64,000 nt of DNA from Plasmodiophora brassicae. Lineage: Eukaryota > Endomyxa > Phytomyxea > Plasmodiophorida > Plasmodiophoridae. The notes below the pieces were generated by a model that was not told the origin of the DNA, made no database searches, and saw only the letters and a list, made by a program, of their open reading frames with translations. Of this stretch, positions 11,662-21,839 are shown in pieces. Positions within the stretch are counted from its first letter, which is position 1; each line of letters starts with the position of its first letter. Location: positions 248,001-312,000 of the forward strand of contig JASFAU010000009.1 in assembly GCA_039704465.1 (NCBI GenBank). Reading direction: 5' to 3'. The translations under genes were made by a program, and so were the position numbers.

Positions 11662-14019
11662 TCAGATGGCATCGCGTACTAGAGCGTGGAGGAAGACGGT
11701 AGCAGCATCTGGCTTGGTCTGACGTTCGCTGTCCAACGCCTGCCGAATCCTCTGCTGGATGGTCCACCCGGACCCGTCGCGCTCAGCGAGAAGGACGAAG
11801 GCATCGACCAGCGAGGCGAGCGTCGTGGGCTTCATAACGATCTGCATGGCCCTGGTGAGCGCATCCTTGAATGCCTTGCCGTCGTCATGGTAACGCGGAT
11901 GGGCCAGACAGTTCGCCCAGCTCTCAGCGGCAACATGCAGGAACGTCCGCCCGAGTGCGTCCTTCGCGACGAGGACTTGTTCGATGATGCCAACCTCGAG
12001 CGCTGTCTCCAGCATCTCGGGGACGTACGCATGTAGACTTGGTAGGGCGATCGCGAAGTGCAACGGGGTCCACTGGAGGACCTCAGCGTTGTGTGCCTGC
12101 AGGTAGGCACCGTTGTTCGCCGCAAAGACGCGCGCCCTGATCCGGCGGTATGTCTCAACGGCAGGGGACGTCAGCAGTCGAGACAGCAGGGCGAACGCCA
12201 GGCCCGGCGTCGACGGGTCATCGACTGCAGGCCACGCCTGCTGGGCGAGCTCGTCGATCGCGTGGACCGTGCCCGGTCCTCCCAGCAGGTAGAGCCATCG
12301 CTGGATGCGCTGCGACACGTGCAGGTACGTCTGGGTGCGGACGGAGCACCGTTCAGCGACAACGACGCACATCGGGGTAGACTCGAGGCCTGCTAACGCG
12401 CTGTAGGCACGAAGCAGGCCGACCACGTCATCTTCGGGTCGCATGGAACCGTCCTGTCCCACGAGCCAGAGATCGAGGCACGTTCGTGTCGACACCGTCG
12501 TCGTCATCAGCGCCGCTCGAAGCCATTGCGGATCGGCACGACCCCGGATCCAGTGGAGCACATCAACCGTCATACAGTGCTGGTGGAGGGTCGTTCGGCC
12601 GGATATCGGATCAGCACTCGCGAGCGCCTGGCGCACGACGTCGTCAGACGCAGCGCTGGCGATAGCGTTCCAATCGCCGACAGGATCGGCATGGGCGCAC
12701 AGGTCGTAATCGCGAAGAATGCTGGACCCAATGCCGCTGAGCAGGTGGGTGCCCGGGTGCATCCACCCAATGACGTTGACGAGTTGCCTGATCGGCGTTT
12801 GAAGCCGAAGCATGCGCACCACAACCTGATGCGCCCAGCTGGACACAACGGATGCTGGCGCCGGAGCCATCTTGACGGCGTAAGGCACGACCAGTTCGAG
12901 CAGCCTGATCGGCATTGTAACCATGTGGTAGTATTTGGCCCAGAGATTGACGAACGTTTCCGTCGGGTCGGCAACCAGCGGCAGGACCCTGCCGAGAAGC
13001 ACTTCGAGCTGCATGTACGCAGCGTCCTCGTCAACGACATCGGAATACTCCCGAACGAGTTTCTCGGCACGTTCCGCGACGATACGCTCGACGTCGAGAC
13101 CGATATCAATCGCGTCCAGCAGGGAATACAGTCGTTTCATCGTTCTGGCGCCTCTGTCCAGGCGCGCCATGTGCAGGTCGAATCATGTCAACCCGGTGTC
13201 TGGGTCCTTGCCGTTGACGTCGAATCCAAGCTGGACCGCCGCGATTAGCTGGGTGTGATGGGACCAGCTGTCGAACCGAACCGTCCCCTCAATGTTCCGT
13301 CTCACCGTGACGATATCGTCGTCCTTGACGTAATAAGCACGCAACAGGTTCAGCAACGGCATCGTCGCTGTGGCGACGTGTGCAGGAACAGCACGTCGCA
13401 CAGCGTCGAGCGGTGCCGCACCGCCATTGCCAGGAAAGGAGAACGTCGCACCGCCATCGAACAATGCCTTCAGGGCTGTCAGCAGGCGAATCTGGTGTCT
13501 GTCATCATCACGGTACACACTGGCGCCGTAATGCCTGATCAGGGTGCCCAGAGCGAACCCACTTGACAGGGTCCACTGAAACACGGATCGTTGCCAGCGC
13601 GATGCGAAATCGCCCGGATCCACCTCATGGTCACTGGCAAGCCGGTCCAAGAACATAATCTGGTCCCGAAAAGGTATCATTGGCGAATCACTCACAAGAG
13701 ACCTGGCCCACTGGTCGTTGTGGTGGCGGAAGTTGGCGACTTCGGTACGGAAGAAGTGGCGGACGTGCTCGCTGGTGGCACCTGGCTTGAACATGGCAAG
13801 CCATTCGCGGCGCTGGTCGAGGATCTCTTGTGTAATTTCAGCAGCATTCCAGTGTACCTCTGTGCTGCGCGACAGTTTCATCAATTCGGTGTCGGTCAGG
13901 GACGGCGCGATCGCCAGGAATCGTTCAGGAGTCAGATTTTTGAAAATGCTTATGGACGCTGACAGGGGTGCGGATACAACAACCAGCGCTAGTAGAACCT
14001 GAAGGCATTCGTTCGCCAT
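11662..14019 (-). pseudogene. tandem secreted ankyrin-like family, copy A, interrupted by one TGA
   Basis: One continuous frame of 786 codons, exactly the size of copy D, starts with an ATG and a signal peptide and ends at 11662. It is broken only by TGA at 13183-13185 (codon 279). In copies B, C and D the same position is tryptophan, in the context 'TGL-T/K-W-FD'. Here the reading is 'DPDTGLT-stop-FDLH', a one-base TGG to TGA change. No other lesion was seen. All family blocks are present: 'FRDQIMFLDRLA', 'FVNLWAKYYHM', 'LLSGIGSSILRDYDLC', 'GRTTLHQHCM', 'WTPLHFAIALPS' and 'GRTFLHVAAE'. TGA is an ordinary stop elsewhere in the window, so reassignment is unlikely. A recent pseudogene, a polymorphism, a sequencing error or readthrough are all possible. 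Translation to the stop would leave a 278-residue secreted N-terminal half without the ankyrin-like part. Confidence 0.75.
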
Positions 14020-14389
14020 TCTCGTCAGCGTCCCGGCACGATTGTCCTCTGGTCAGCACCCGCGAGCACTGGAGGACGTCTGTAGCGTCCAAACTATTCC
14101 TGGCCGAGCGTTGACCGAACTATTTGTGGCTGAAGCACAGTGGTTGCTGCAGGCCCAAATTTTCGGGTTGTGGGTTCGGGGGACCATCCAGCTCCTGCGT
14201 CGCTCGCTGGTAGACTTCGAGTGCAAGTAGCCAAGCTAGCTAATGCCAACCCCACCGAGTTTGATGGGATCGTATACTGGGTTGCCAGACAGGCACTGCC
14301 GTGCCGGAAGGCAATACAGGACGTCACTTCGCGTACCAACTGCTGGTGGATGTCACTGTCCGGGTCGAGCGTCGCCTGCCGTTCACTGC
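14020..14389. other. 370-bp spacer between copy A and relic copy B
   Basis: Family similarity of copy B stops near 14390 and copy A starts at 14019. No supported coding frame lies between. It probably holds the copy A promoter and the eroded end of copy B. Confidence 0.3.
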
Positions 14390-15120
14390 CATCGACACCG
14401 TACGCGAGGGCAGCATTTCCGAGAGCCATTGCGGATCAGCGCGTTCCCGAATCCATTCGACCACGCCAACCGACATACAGTGTTTGTTGAGTATCGTCCG
14501 ACTCGAAACCGGATCAGTGCTCGGAGCGCCTGACGCACGATGTCGTTAGGGGCGAAGCCAGCCTTGGCGCTGAAGTCTTCCGCAGGGTCAAGGTTCGCGT
14601 ACAGGTCGCAGTCGCGAAGGATATTGGATCCAACTCCAATGAGAAATTCATGGGCCCATTCTGACACAGCGAAGGAGCCGGCCGCAGACACCATCTGCAG
14701 CTGAACGATGACAAGGTGAACGAGCATCGTGGCCATGTGGTAGTACTTGCCCCACAGGTTCACGAACGCTTCCGTCGGGTCGGAAGCCACAGGCAGAATC
14801 TTAATTAACCAAGTGATGCTCCAATCTGATCGCGTCATTCCCGCACGAGTTTCTGAATACGTTGCGTCACAATCCGCTCGACTTCGAGGCCGAAATCGAT
14901 GCCAGTCGCTACCAAATGCAGTCGCCTGGACCGGACGCCAATCCGTATGTAGGTGTGCCATGTTCACGTCGAACCAGGTCAGGCCGGTGTCCGGGTCCCT
15001 GCGATTCATATCGAACCCGTGATGAACCGCCGATATAAGATGTCGCTCGTCCAAGTTGACCCGCAGGGTCACAGTGCCGACTCTGTTGCCGGTGATCCGT
15101 CTAAACAAGGTCCACATGAT
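14390..15120 (-). pseudogene. tandem secreted ankyrin-like family, copy B, truncated relic
   Basis: Family similarity starts abruptly at the residue-255 region ('HLISAVHHGFD..DPDTGLTWFDV'). It runs through 'ASDPTEAFVNLWGKYYHM', 'VSEWAHEFLIGVGSNILRDCDLY' and 'NDIVRQALRALI', and ends near 'VVEWIRERADPQWL' in another frame. The signal peptide and first 250 residues are missing. Several frame changes are needed, and a block of about 15-20 residues before 'LIGVGSNILRD' is deleted relative to copies C and D. It sits head-to-tail between copies A and C on the same strand. This is a decayed duplicate and not an expressed protein. Confidence 0.75.
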
Positions 15121-15385
15121 CGAACCGTGCATGCGTTGACCGCTTTTAATACATAACCTTGGGCTGGCAAGACCGCGCTGCACTTCCAGAGCGCGCGGGT
15201 ACTACTCGACCGAACCGGCCTCTGCTTTACAATGTTCCTCACCATTTGGGAACGCTGAAACCTTTCAGGCATAGTGCGGAATCGCTCATGTTCGTCAACC
15301 TTTATGGTCGGGAACGTAAACCGATGCAGGCGCGTTCTTCGAAAGCAATGAATTGGAAACGTCGCGGCAACGGTTCCGTGCGGGC

Positions 15386-17767
15386 TTAAACGCGCGAATT
15401 AACGGCAGAGCCGACAAGTCGCACGAACTCCTGCAGGACGCCGGTATCATGTTCCGGTTTCTTGTCCCGTTCACTGTCCAGCGTTACCAGAAGCCTCTGC
15501 AGAACAGACCAGCCGGTGCCATCGACGGCGTCGCGTACAGTGAGAAGGCTGCTGGCATATGCCAATGGGGACGGCTGCGGCAGCTTCATCACAAACTGCA
15601 AGATGACCACGATCACCCGCTTGAATGCTGTCCCGGCCTCACGGTAGCGGGGACGCGCCTGGCAATGCATCCAGCTCTCGGCGGCAACGTGCAGGAATGT
15701 TCGTCCGAGGCCATCCCGGGCGAAGACAACACTGTCGGTGATGCCGGTCTGGACCGCCGCCTCCAGTATGTCGGGAACGTACTCGTGCATACTTGGAATG
15801 GCCACCGCAAAGTGAAGTGGCGTCCATTGATGGACATTGCAATGCTCTAACAAGAATGCACCGTACTCGGCAGCGAAGACGTGACGTCTGATGCGACGAT
15901 ACGGTGCAGTGGAAAGGGACGTCAGTAGGCAAGACAGCATAGCGAATGCCGCTCCAGGTGGAAGATGAGGAGTGGCCCATGTCTCAGCGAATCCGGTAAT
16001 CGCGTCGACCGCGGGGCCATCAAACAGGTATATGGCTCGTGAGATGCGGTCCGACAGGTGCAGATACGTCTGGGTGCGGCTCGAACATTGTTCAGCAACA
16101 ACGACACTTAACGGTTCCGCCTCGAGATCGGCTAATCTCCTGTAACCACGAAGGCGGACAATCACATGGTTATCGTGCAGTAGAGAACCGTCCTTCTCAA
16201 AGAGCCAGTAATCCAAGCACGACTCCATTGACGTCGTACGCGTTCTCAGCGCTGCAACGAACCAGTGCGGGTCGGCACGCTGTCGAACCCATTCCAGCAC
16301 GGCAGCGCTCATGCAGTACTTGTGCAGAATCGTGCGACCCGAAATCGGGTCATCCCTCTGTAGCGCGTGGCGCACGATGTTGAGGTGCACAGAGCCGACG
16401 ATATCGTTGAGGTCAATCAGCGGGTTGGGATGCGCGCACAGGTCGTAGTCGAGTAGAATACTGGACCCAATGCCGCTGAGGAGCGTGGTGTCCGCGTCCA
16501 TCAGCCGACGAACGTCAGAGAGATGCCCGATCGGCAGCTGAAGTCGAAGCAGACGTACGGCGACGTCATGCGCCCACGATGTCACGGCGAAGCGTTCAGG
16601 TGCCAGCGCTTGTTCGCGAACGATGACATGGTCGAAGACTGGTGACGGTACGGCAATCATGTGGAAGTATTTGCCCCATAGGTTCACGAACGCCTCCGTC
16701 GGGTCAGCAGCCACCAGCATGACGTTGATCAGGAGCGTCTCGAGCAGAACCAGCAGGGGTTCATTGCTGGCACCAGATTGACGCACGAGCCTCTCGGTAC
16801 GCTCCGCCATGGCACGTTCGACGTCGAGGCCGAAACCAATGCTCATCGAAATCGTGGATAACCGTATCGGTTCGATTGCAGTCCCAAGGTTCTGCATCTG
16901 CATGTCGAACCATTTGAGGCCCGTCTCCGGGTCGTCCCCGTTAAGGTCGAACCCGCGCTCAACAGCCATCAACAGACCGTGCTCGTCCCAGTTGTCGCAC
17001 CGCGCCAAGAGCCCGTCGGTCTTGTCGATAATCCGTCTAACAATAGTGATGTCGTCATCTTCCACCTTGTGCACCCGCAGCAATTCGAGCAGTGGTGATA
17101 TCTCGGTAGACACGGGTTCGGAAACCAATGGTGGTGGCACAGTAACGGGGGTTTGAAGACCCCAATCACCTCGACGGGACAACGTCGCGCCGCCTTCCAG
17201 CAACCGTTTCAGGGCTGTCAGGATTCGGAAGCGGCGTCGGTCATCATGATGATGCACTACGATGGCATAATGTCGGATGAGGGTCCCCAAAGCGAGGCTC
17301 CCTGGCAGTTTCCATCGGAACACTGCGCGTTGCCAATAGGACACGAAATCACAAGGTTCCACATTCGGGACACTGGCCAGCCGATCCAGAAACATGATCT
17401 GATCTCGCAAATAAATCTGCGGCCTTCCAGCAAAGACACTTGCCGCCCAACAATCGTTCAAACCGCTATCGCGGCAGAGGACGTGCTCGGCCAAGAAAAA
17501 CTGGCGAACGGTGTCCGACGTGCTTCCCGGCTTGAACATGGCGCGCCATTGCTGACGGTCGTGCAGAAGCTGGCGTGCAGTGTTAACAACCTCCCAGACT
17601 GCGTTCGGGTCGCATGCTAGCCGCAGCAAATCACTGTCGTCCATGAATGGGACATTCTTCAAGAACGCCTGATCATGGACCGGATCCTGTTCGTCATGTT
17701 CACCGCACAGCGACAGCGAGACGAGTGTTGCGGTCAGTATCAGTATCCGGAGACCAGCGTTCCCCAT
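15386..17767 (-). CDS. tandem secreted ankyrin-like family, copy C, intact
   Basis: A single intronless frame of 793 residues starts at an ATG. A hydrophobic signal peptide (about residues 1-22) precedes a mature chain. I do not recognise the N-terminal 500 residues as a known domain. They carry blocks shared by all copies: 'LLHDRQQWRAMFKPG', 'LRDQIMFLDRLA', 'GSLALGTLIRHY', 'DPTEAFVNLWGKYFHM', 'LLSGIGSSILLDYDLC'. The C-terminal third contains divergent ankyrin-like units ('GRTILHKYCM', 'WTPLHFAVAIPS', 'GRTFLHVAAESW'). No TM segment or GPI signal is obvious after the signal peptide, so a secreted or lumenal protein is inferred. Copy C lies about 0.4 kb from copy D in the same orientation, consistent with tandem duplication. 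Function unknown. Confidence 0.82.
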   Translation of the reverse strand: MGNAGLRILILTATLVSLSLCGEHDEQDPVHDQAFLKNVPFMDDSDLLRLACDPNAVWEVVNTARQLLHDRQQWRAMFKPGSTSDTVRQFFLAEHVLCRDSGLNDCWAASVFAGRPQIYLRDQIMFLDRLASVPNVEPCDFVSYWQRAVFRWKLPGSLALGTLIRHYAIVVHHHDDRRRFRILTALKRLLEGGATLSRRGDWGLQTPVTVPPPLVSEPVSTEISPLLELLRVHKVEDDDITIVRRIIDKTDGLLARCDNWDEHGLLMAVERGFDLNGDDPETGLKWFDMQMQNLGTAIEPIRLSTISMSIGFGLDVERAMAERTERLVRQSGASNEPLLVLLETLLINVMLVAADPTEAFVNLWGKYFHMIAVPSPVFDHVIVREQALAPERFAVTSWAHDVAVRLLRLQLPIGHLSDVRRLMDADTTLLSGIGSSILLDYDLCAHPNPLIDLNDIVGSVHLNIVRHALQRDDPISGRTILHKYCMSAAVLEWVRQRADPHWFVAALRTRTTSMESCLDYWLFEKDGSLLHDNHVIVRLRGYRRLADLEAEPLSVVVAEQCSSRTQTYLHLSDRISRAIYLFDGPAVDAITGFAETWATPHLPPGAAFAMLSCLLTSLSTAPYRRIRRHVFAAEYGAFLLEHCNVHQWTPLHFAVAIPSMHEYVPDILEAAVQTGITDSVVFARDGLGRTFLHVAAESWMHCQARPRYREAGTAFKRVIVVILQFVMKLPQPSPLAYASSLLTVRDAVDGTGWSVLQRLLVTLDSERDKKPEHDTGVLQEFVRLVGSAVNSRV

Positions 17768-18178
17768 TGCTTCGCAGCTTCACAGAATGATAGCAATGCG
17801 CGATGCCGTGCGCAGTTTCCTGCTCCGCAAGTGGAGCTGCAAGGACACCTCGTCAGGTGAACGACGTGCGCGTTAGTGATACGCCCATGTGGCGATGATC
17901 GATTCCCGGCTGGGTCCCTGTTCCCATAGCAACATTTGTTTGCTGATAGCAAACATTCACCACTGCAGGTGCTTTGCTGGAAAAAATCTTAGCCGAACTG
18001 GTAAAACAGAGATGCATTGGGCTCCTGACGAAAGCGCATACCTGGGTTGTTAGTTTTATCTTCGGGCGACAAGTCGGCGACGGGATCCCCCGTTAGTGCT
18101 TACCGCAAACTCGTACTTTATGGATAATCGTTTAGGGAAGAGAGTCTCACATGCTGTCACCGCCCTCGATTGCTGCGA
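17768..18178. other. 411-bp spacer between copies C and D
   Basis: Holds the promoter of copy C and the 3' flank of copy D. No coding frame is supported. It is AT-richer than the flanking genes. Confidence 0.35.
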
Positions 18179-20536
18179 TCACCACGTTCCACCAGATGAA
18201 TGCGTTATACGGAAGACAGTTTGTACCAATTCCTGCAGGAAGGCGGTGTCGTAGTCGGGATGCTTCGTCTCCCGCCGATCTGCATCCAACGCCACCCGAA
18301 TCCTCTGTAGAACGCTCCAGCCGGTACCGTCGACGGCGTCACGACCAGTGATAAGACCGAAAACGTTAACTGGCGCCGCTGCCAGCCTCACCAGGTGCTG
18401 CACGATGACTCGAATCACATACTTGAACGCCTTGGCCGCACCATTATAATCGGGATGGGCCTGGCAATCCGTCCACCTCTCGGCGGCAACGTGCAGGAAC
18501 GTGCGCCCAACGTTATCCGTCGCAAACAGGACCGTATCGAGATTACCAGTCTGGCGAGCCGCCTCGAGAATATCGAGGACATACGCGTGCAGACTAGGGA
18601 TGGCCACTGCGAAGTGAAGTGGCGTCCACTGATGAACCTCGCATAGCTCCAGCAGGTAGGCACCGTTGTTGGCAGCAAAGATGCGGGTACTGATAAGGCG
18701 ATACGGTTCAGTGAACTGCGGCGCCATTACTAGGCGACAAAGCAGCGCGAAAGCCAGGCCCGGGAGCGATAGATGATCATCGACCCAGACCTGTGTGAGT
18801 TCGTCAACCGCGTTGATTGCTGGCCCATGAAGAGTATACAGATGCCGCATGACGCGCTTCGACGTATGTAGGTAGGTCTGGCTACGGCTTGAACAATGGT
18901 TAGCAACAATGACATGCAACGGCGTAGACTTCAATCCTGTCGCCGCCCTGAAAGAGTGAATAAGACCAAGCACATCGTTGTCGTAGCGCAAGGAGCCGCT
19001 TTTCGTGAAGAGCCAGTAATCAAGGCAGGGCGGTGTACGAGACAACAACGTCGACAAGAACCATTGGGGGTCGGCTCGATCTTGAATCCATTCGAGCACA
19101 GCAATGCTCATGCAGTGCTGGTGGAGGATCGTTCGTTTCGTGACTGGGTCAGCGCTCTGCAACGCGGTGCGTACGATACTGATGTGAGCCGTGCCAGCGA
19201 ACGCATGAAGGTCCGAAAGAGGGTGCCGATGATCACACAGGTCGTAATCGCGAAGGATTGTGGACCCGACGCCGCTGATAAGGGGTGTCCCCGGCTCAAT
19301 CAGCCTAACGATGTGGTCTAGGCAGCTGACCGGCATCTGAAGCCGAAGCAGGCGGACTGCGATGTCATGCGCCCACGACGACACAAACAAGGGTGTCTGT
19401 GCAATCTGCTGAGAGCATACGACGATATGGTCGATGAACCGGTTCGGCGCGGTCAGCGTGTGGTAGTATTTACCCCATAGGTTCACGAACGTTTCCGTCG
19501 GATCGGCGGCCAGAGGCAAGATCTTATCCAGAAGCTTTTCAAACTGCCACTCCAGGGTTTCTCCATCAGCATCGTCCTCCCTTACGAGTTTCTCAGTACG
19601 CTCCGCCACGATGCGTTCGACATCGAGGCCGAAATCGATGCCATTCAAAATCGCGTGCAATGCGTCACCACTGGACCTCTTCTGAGCTTTCGTTATGAAA
19701 AGATCGAACCAGGTTAACCCAATCAATAACGGATGCTTGCCGTTGACATCCCACCCGTGTTCAACAGCTACCATGAGGTTATGCTCGTTCCAGTTGTCAT
19801 ATCGACTCATGTGGCCTTCAGTCCCGTCGATGATTCGTTGGACGGCGACGATATCGTCATCCCCCACGTCGTGCATCCTCAACGAACCAATCACTGGCGA
19901 TATTTCCAAGGCGGCGACGTATTCAGGGGCGGCAAATGGGAGAAAGTCTGCCGCTTCCCTGCCGGTATAACCTCGAACAGAGAATGCGGCGCCGCGTCTC
20001 AGCAATGATTCCAGGGCCGTCAAGAATTGGAAATGCAGGTCGTCATCATGGTCGCGAATGGCACCGGCACAGTGTCTGATGAGTGTCCCCAGGGCGAGGC
20101 CACCTGGCAGTTTCCATTGGAAAACAGCGCGCTCCCAACGCGATACGAATTCGTCCAGCTCGACATCAACGTCGCCGGCAAGTCGGTCCAGGAACATGAT
20201 CTGGTCCCGTAATGAAACCGTTTGCGTGCCAGCCCAACGATCGTTGACCTGTTGGTAGAAGACATGCTCGTTAACAAAGAACTGGCGGACATGGTCGGCT
20301 GTGGTTCCCGGTTTGAACAGGGACCGCCACTGGTATCGGGCGTCGAGGATTTTCGACGCTGCATTACCCACGTCGCTTCCGCATCCCGACAATTCCAGCA
20401 ACTCGCTGTCAGCCAGGGTCGGGGCTATCAACACGAGCATCTCGAGCGTCGTATCGTGACCGGAACCGAGGCACGCTGACAGGGAAACGACCAAAGCGCC
20501 GCTGAGAACCAGCATGCGGTGACTGACGTCCGCCAT
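18179..20536 (-). CDS. tandem secreted ankyrin-like family, copy D, intact
   Basis: An intronless 785-residue frame from an ATG, the same length as copy A. Signal peptide residues 1-22 ('MLVLSGALVVSLSACLG' core). It has all shared blocks in order: 'RYQWRSLFKPGTTADHVRQF', 'SLRDQIMFLDRLA', 'GGLALGTLIRH', 'LTWFDLF' (the tryptophan lost in copy A), 'DPTETFVNLWGKYYHT', 'LISGVGSTILRDYDLC', 'KRTILHQHCMS', 'WTPLHFAVAIPSLHAYV' and 'GRTFLHVAAERW'. The ankyrin-like TPLHFA and GxTxLHxAA signatures place at least two or three divergent repeats at the C-terminus. The reading frame has no lesion and keeps amino-acid conservation with copy C, which argues that both are under selection. Cell role unknown; extracellular binding is a guess from repeats plus signal peptide. 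Confidence 0.82.
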   Translation of the reverse strand: MADVSHRMLVLSGALVVSLSACLGSGHDTTLEMLVLIAPTLADSELLELSGCGSDVGNAASKILDARYQWRSLFKPGTTADHVRQFFVNEHVFYQQVNDRWAGTQTVSLRDQIMFLDRLAGDVDVELDEFVSRWERAVFQWKLPGGLALGTLIRHCAGAIRDHDDDLHFQFLTALESLLRRGAAFSVRGYTGREAADFLPFAAPEYVAALEISPVIGSLRMHDVGDDDIVAVQRIIDGTEGHMSRYDNWNEHNLMVAVEHGWDVNGKHPLLIGLTWFDLFITKAQKRSSGDALHAILNGIDFGLDVERIVAERTEKLVREDDADGETLEWQFEKLLDKILPLAADPTETFVNLWGKYYHTLTAPNRFIDHIVVCSQQIAQTPLFVSSWAHDIAVRLLRLQMPVSCLDHIVRLIEPGTPLISGVGSTILRDYDLCDHRHPLSDLHAFAGTAHISIVRTALQSADPVTKRTILHQHCMSIAVLEWIQDRADPQWFLSTLLSRTPPCLDYWLFTKSGSLRYDNDVLGLIHSFRAATGLKSTPLHVIVANHCSSRSQTYLHTSKRVMRHLYTLHGPAINAVDELTQVWVDDHLSLPGLAFALLCRLVMAPQFTEPYRLISTRIFAANNGAYLLELCEVHQWTPLHFAVAIPSLHAYVLDILEAARQTGNLDTVLFATDNVGRTFLHVAAERWTDCQAHPDYNGAAKAFKYVIRVIVQHLVRLAAAPVNVFGLITGRDAVDGTGWSVLQRIRVALDADRRETKHPDYDTAFLQELVQTVFRITHSSGGTW

Positions 20537-20698
20537 GGCCTGACAGAAATATGAGGTGGCAGCAGGGCCACAATCCGCGGTGCCGCAGTTTCCACTCTGC
20601 GCAGAATGACCCGTGCTCGGTGCTCAAACACCGAACCGACGAGTGACGACGCAGACCCGGACAGAGTCGCCTTCTTCAAATCATGGGTGTGTATCATT

Positions 20699-21647
20699 CT
20701 AACAGCGTGCTAGAGAACAGTCTGGCAAGATCCTGTCTCCTATCTGATGGACAATGGCGAAACGCTTTCTCTGCTGGTGCCGGACGGTGACAACGACGCC
20801 GTTGACAATTATTGTGGAGCCAGCTTCAGCCATGTCATAGGCAACGTCACCGTCGCGCGGATCGACCAGGTGCGGGTCGGGGATTTTGTTCGTCCAGATC
20901 AAGGAGTTATGGGTCCCCTGATCCGTGCCGCCGTGCTCGACAGCACAAAGGCTGAGCCATGCCGTCATCAGTTCGGCATAGCGTGACCACGGAGCACGAT
21001 GCCATTCGATGGCTTGAACCATTTCCGGCCCGTAACAGTCATTGACCCACAACTTGGTATAGAAGATCTACATGGAAGTCAACGTGACTGACCCAGAAAC
21101 GGGCAGCATCTATTTCCGCTTACCTCCCTGATGGACCCGGAACCCTCTAGTGTCGCGAGCAGCCCGTTCCGGGTGCCAATTATGTCAAAGGGGTTCCTTT
21201 GGAAGGCCGAATCGCGAACACCGATTATGATGATACGAGAGCGTGAATCAAACCTGTCTTCGTTGTTCCGACAGCCACTGGCGGATCACGAACCACAGGT
21301 AATTGGTACGGTTCTTGACGGAGGCGTTCAGCGACACGAGATCGAACGTGCTCAGCTCGACATCGTACGGAGGTGGTGATGCGTGACATTGACGGCACCG
21401 GGGACTCATCGATGAAGAAAACGATCCGAGGCGTAGGCCCCGCTGCTCGCCGGAACGACGACAAGAACGGGACGAGATTATCGCGAGGCATGTTCGTCGC
21501 CATTCCCATGCAGATGTCCACTATTGGAAGGTCCGGTGGCCTCGCCGATTCACTAGATGCTGACGGGACTAGCGCTCGTGGCCCTCGGCTACCCAGCAAA
21601 CTTATGGACAGCGTTCCACTGAGATGTTCATCTGGCCGCAGATGCAA
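20699..21647 (-). pseudogene. glycosyltransferase-like protein, frameshifted
   Basis: Reading 5' to 3' on the minus strand, three frames in turn give one protein. They read 'VDICMGMATNMPRDNLVPFL..RIVFFIDE', then 'YDVELSTFDLVSLNASVKNRTNYLW', then 'IIIIGVRDSAFQRNPFDIIG'. After a plausible 55-bp intron comes 'FYTKLWVNDCYGPEMVQAI..GGTDQGTHNSLIWT..NGVVVTV..RFAIVHQIGDR' to the stop at 20699. The order VRDxxFQxNPF, then GTDQGxHN, then NxxGxVxT, then HQxDR-like is that of a widespread uncharacterised nucleotide-sugar-transferase-like family acting in the secretory pathway. Two +1 shifts (near 21390 and 21260) have no good intron. A 40-bp intron could explain the second only. It is either a young pseudogene or carries sequencing errors. 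The N-terminus is not resolved. Confidence 0.55.
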
Positions 21648-21839
21648 CAGACACTAGCACGACTGCGGGTCGTGATAGGAGCCGCCAACGCGACATTTGA
21701 AGGCCCAGACTACGTTACTAACCAACGCTGTCCACGTCTGCGAGGAAGAGTAATACCAGGATCGTCTATCGTTCCAGGCGCACACCAGGGATAGAATGGT
21801 TGGAGAATGGAGGCTCATCCTGTGGCGGGCCGTGTCCAT

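Noticed and set aside
13183..13185. TGA read as tryptophan (alternative code)
   Set aside because: TGA terminates RagA, DGAT2 and other genes in the window, so a reassigned code is not supported.
15172..15240. Possible N-terminal exon of relic copy B
   Set aside because: No similarity to the signal peptide or first 250 residues of copies A, C or D.
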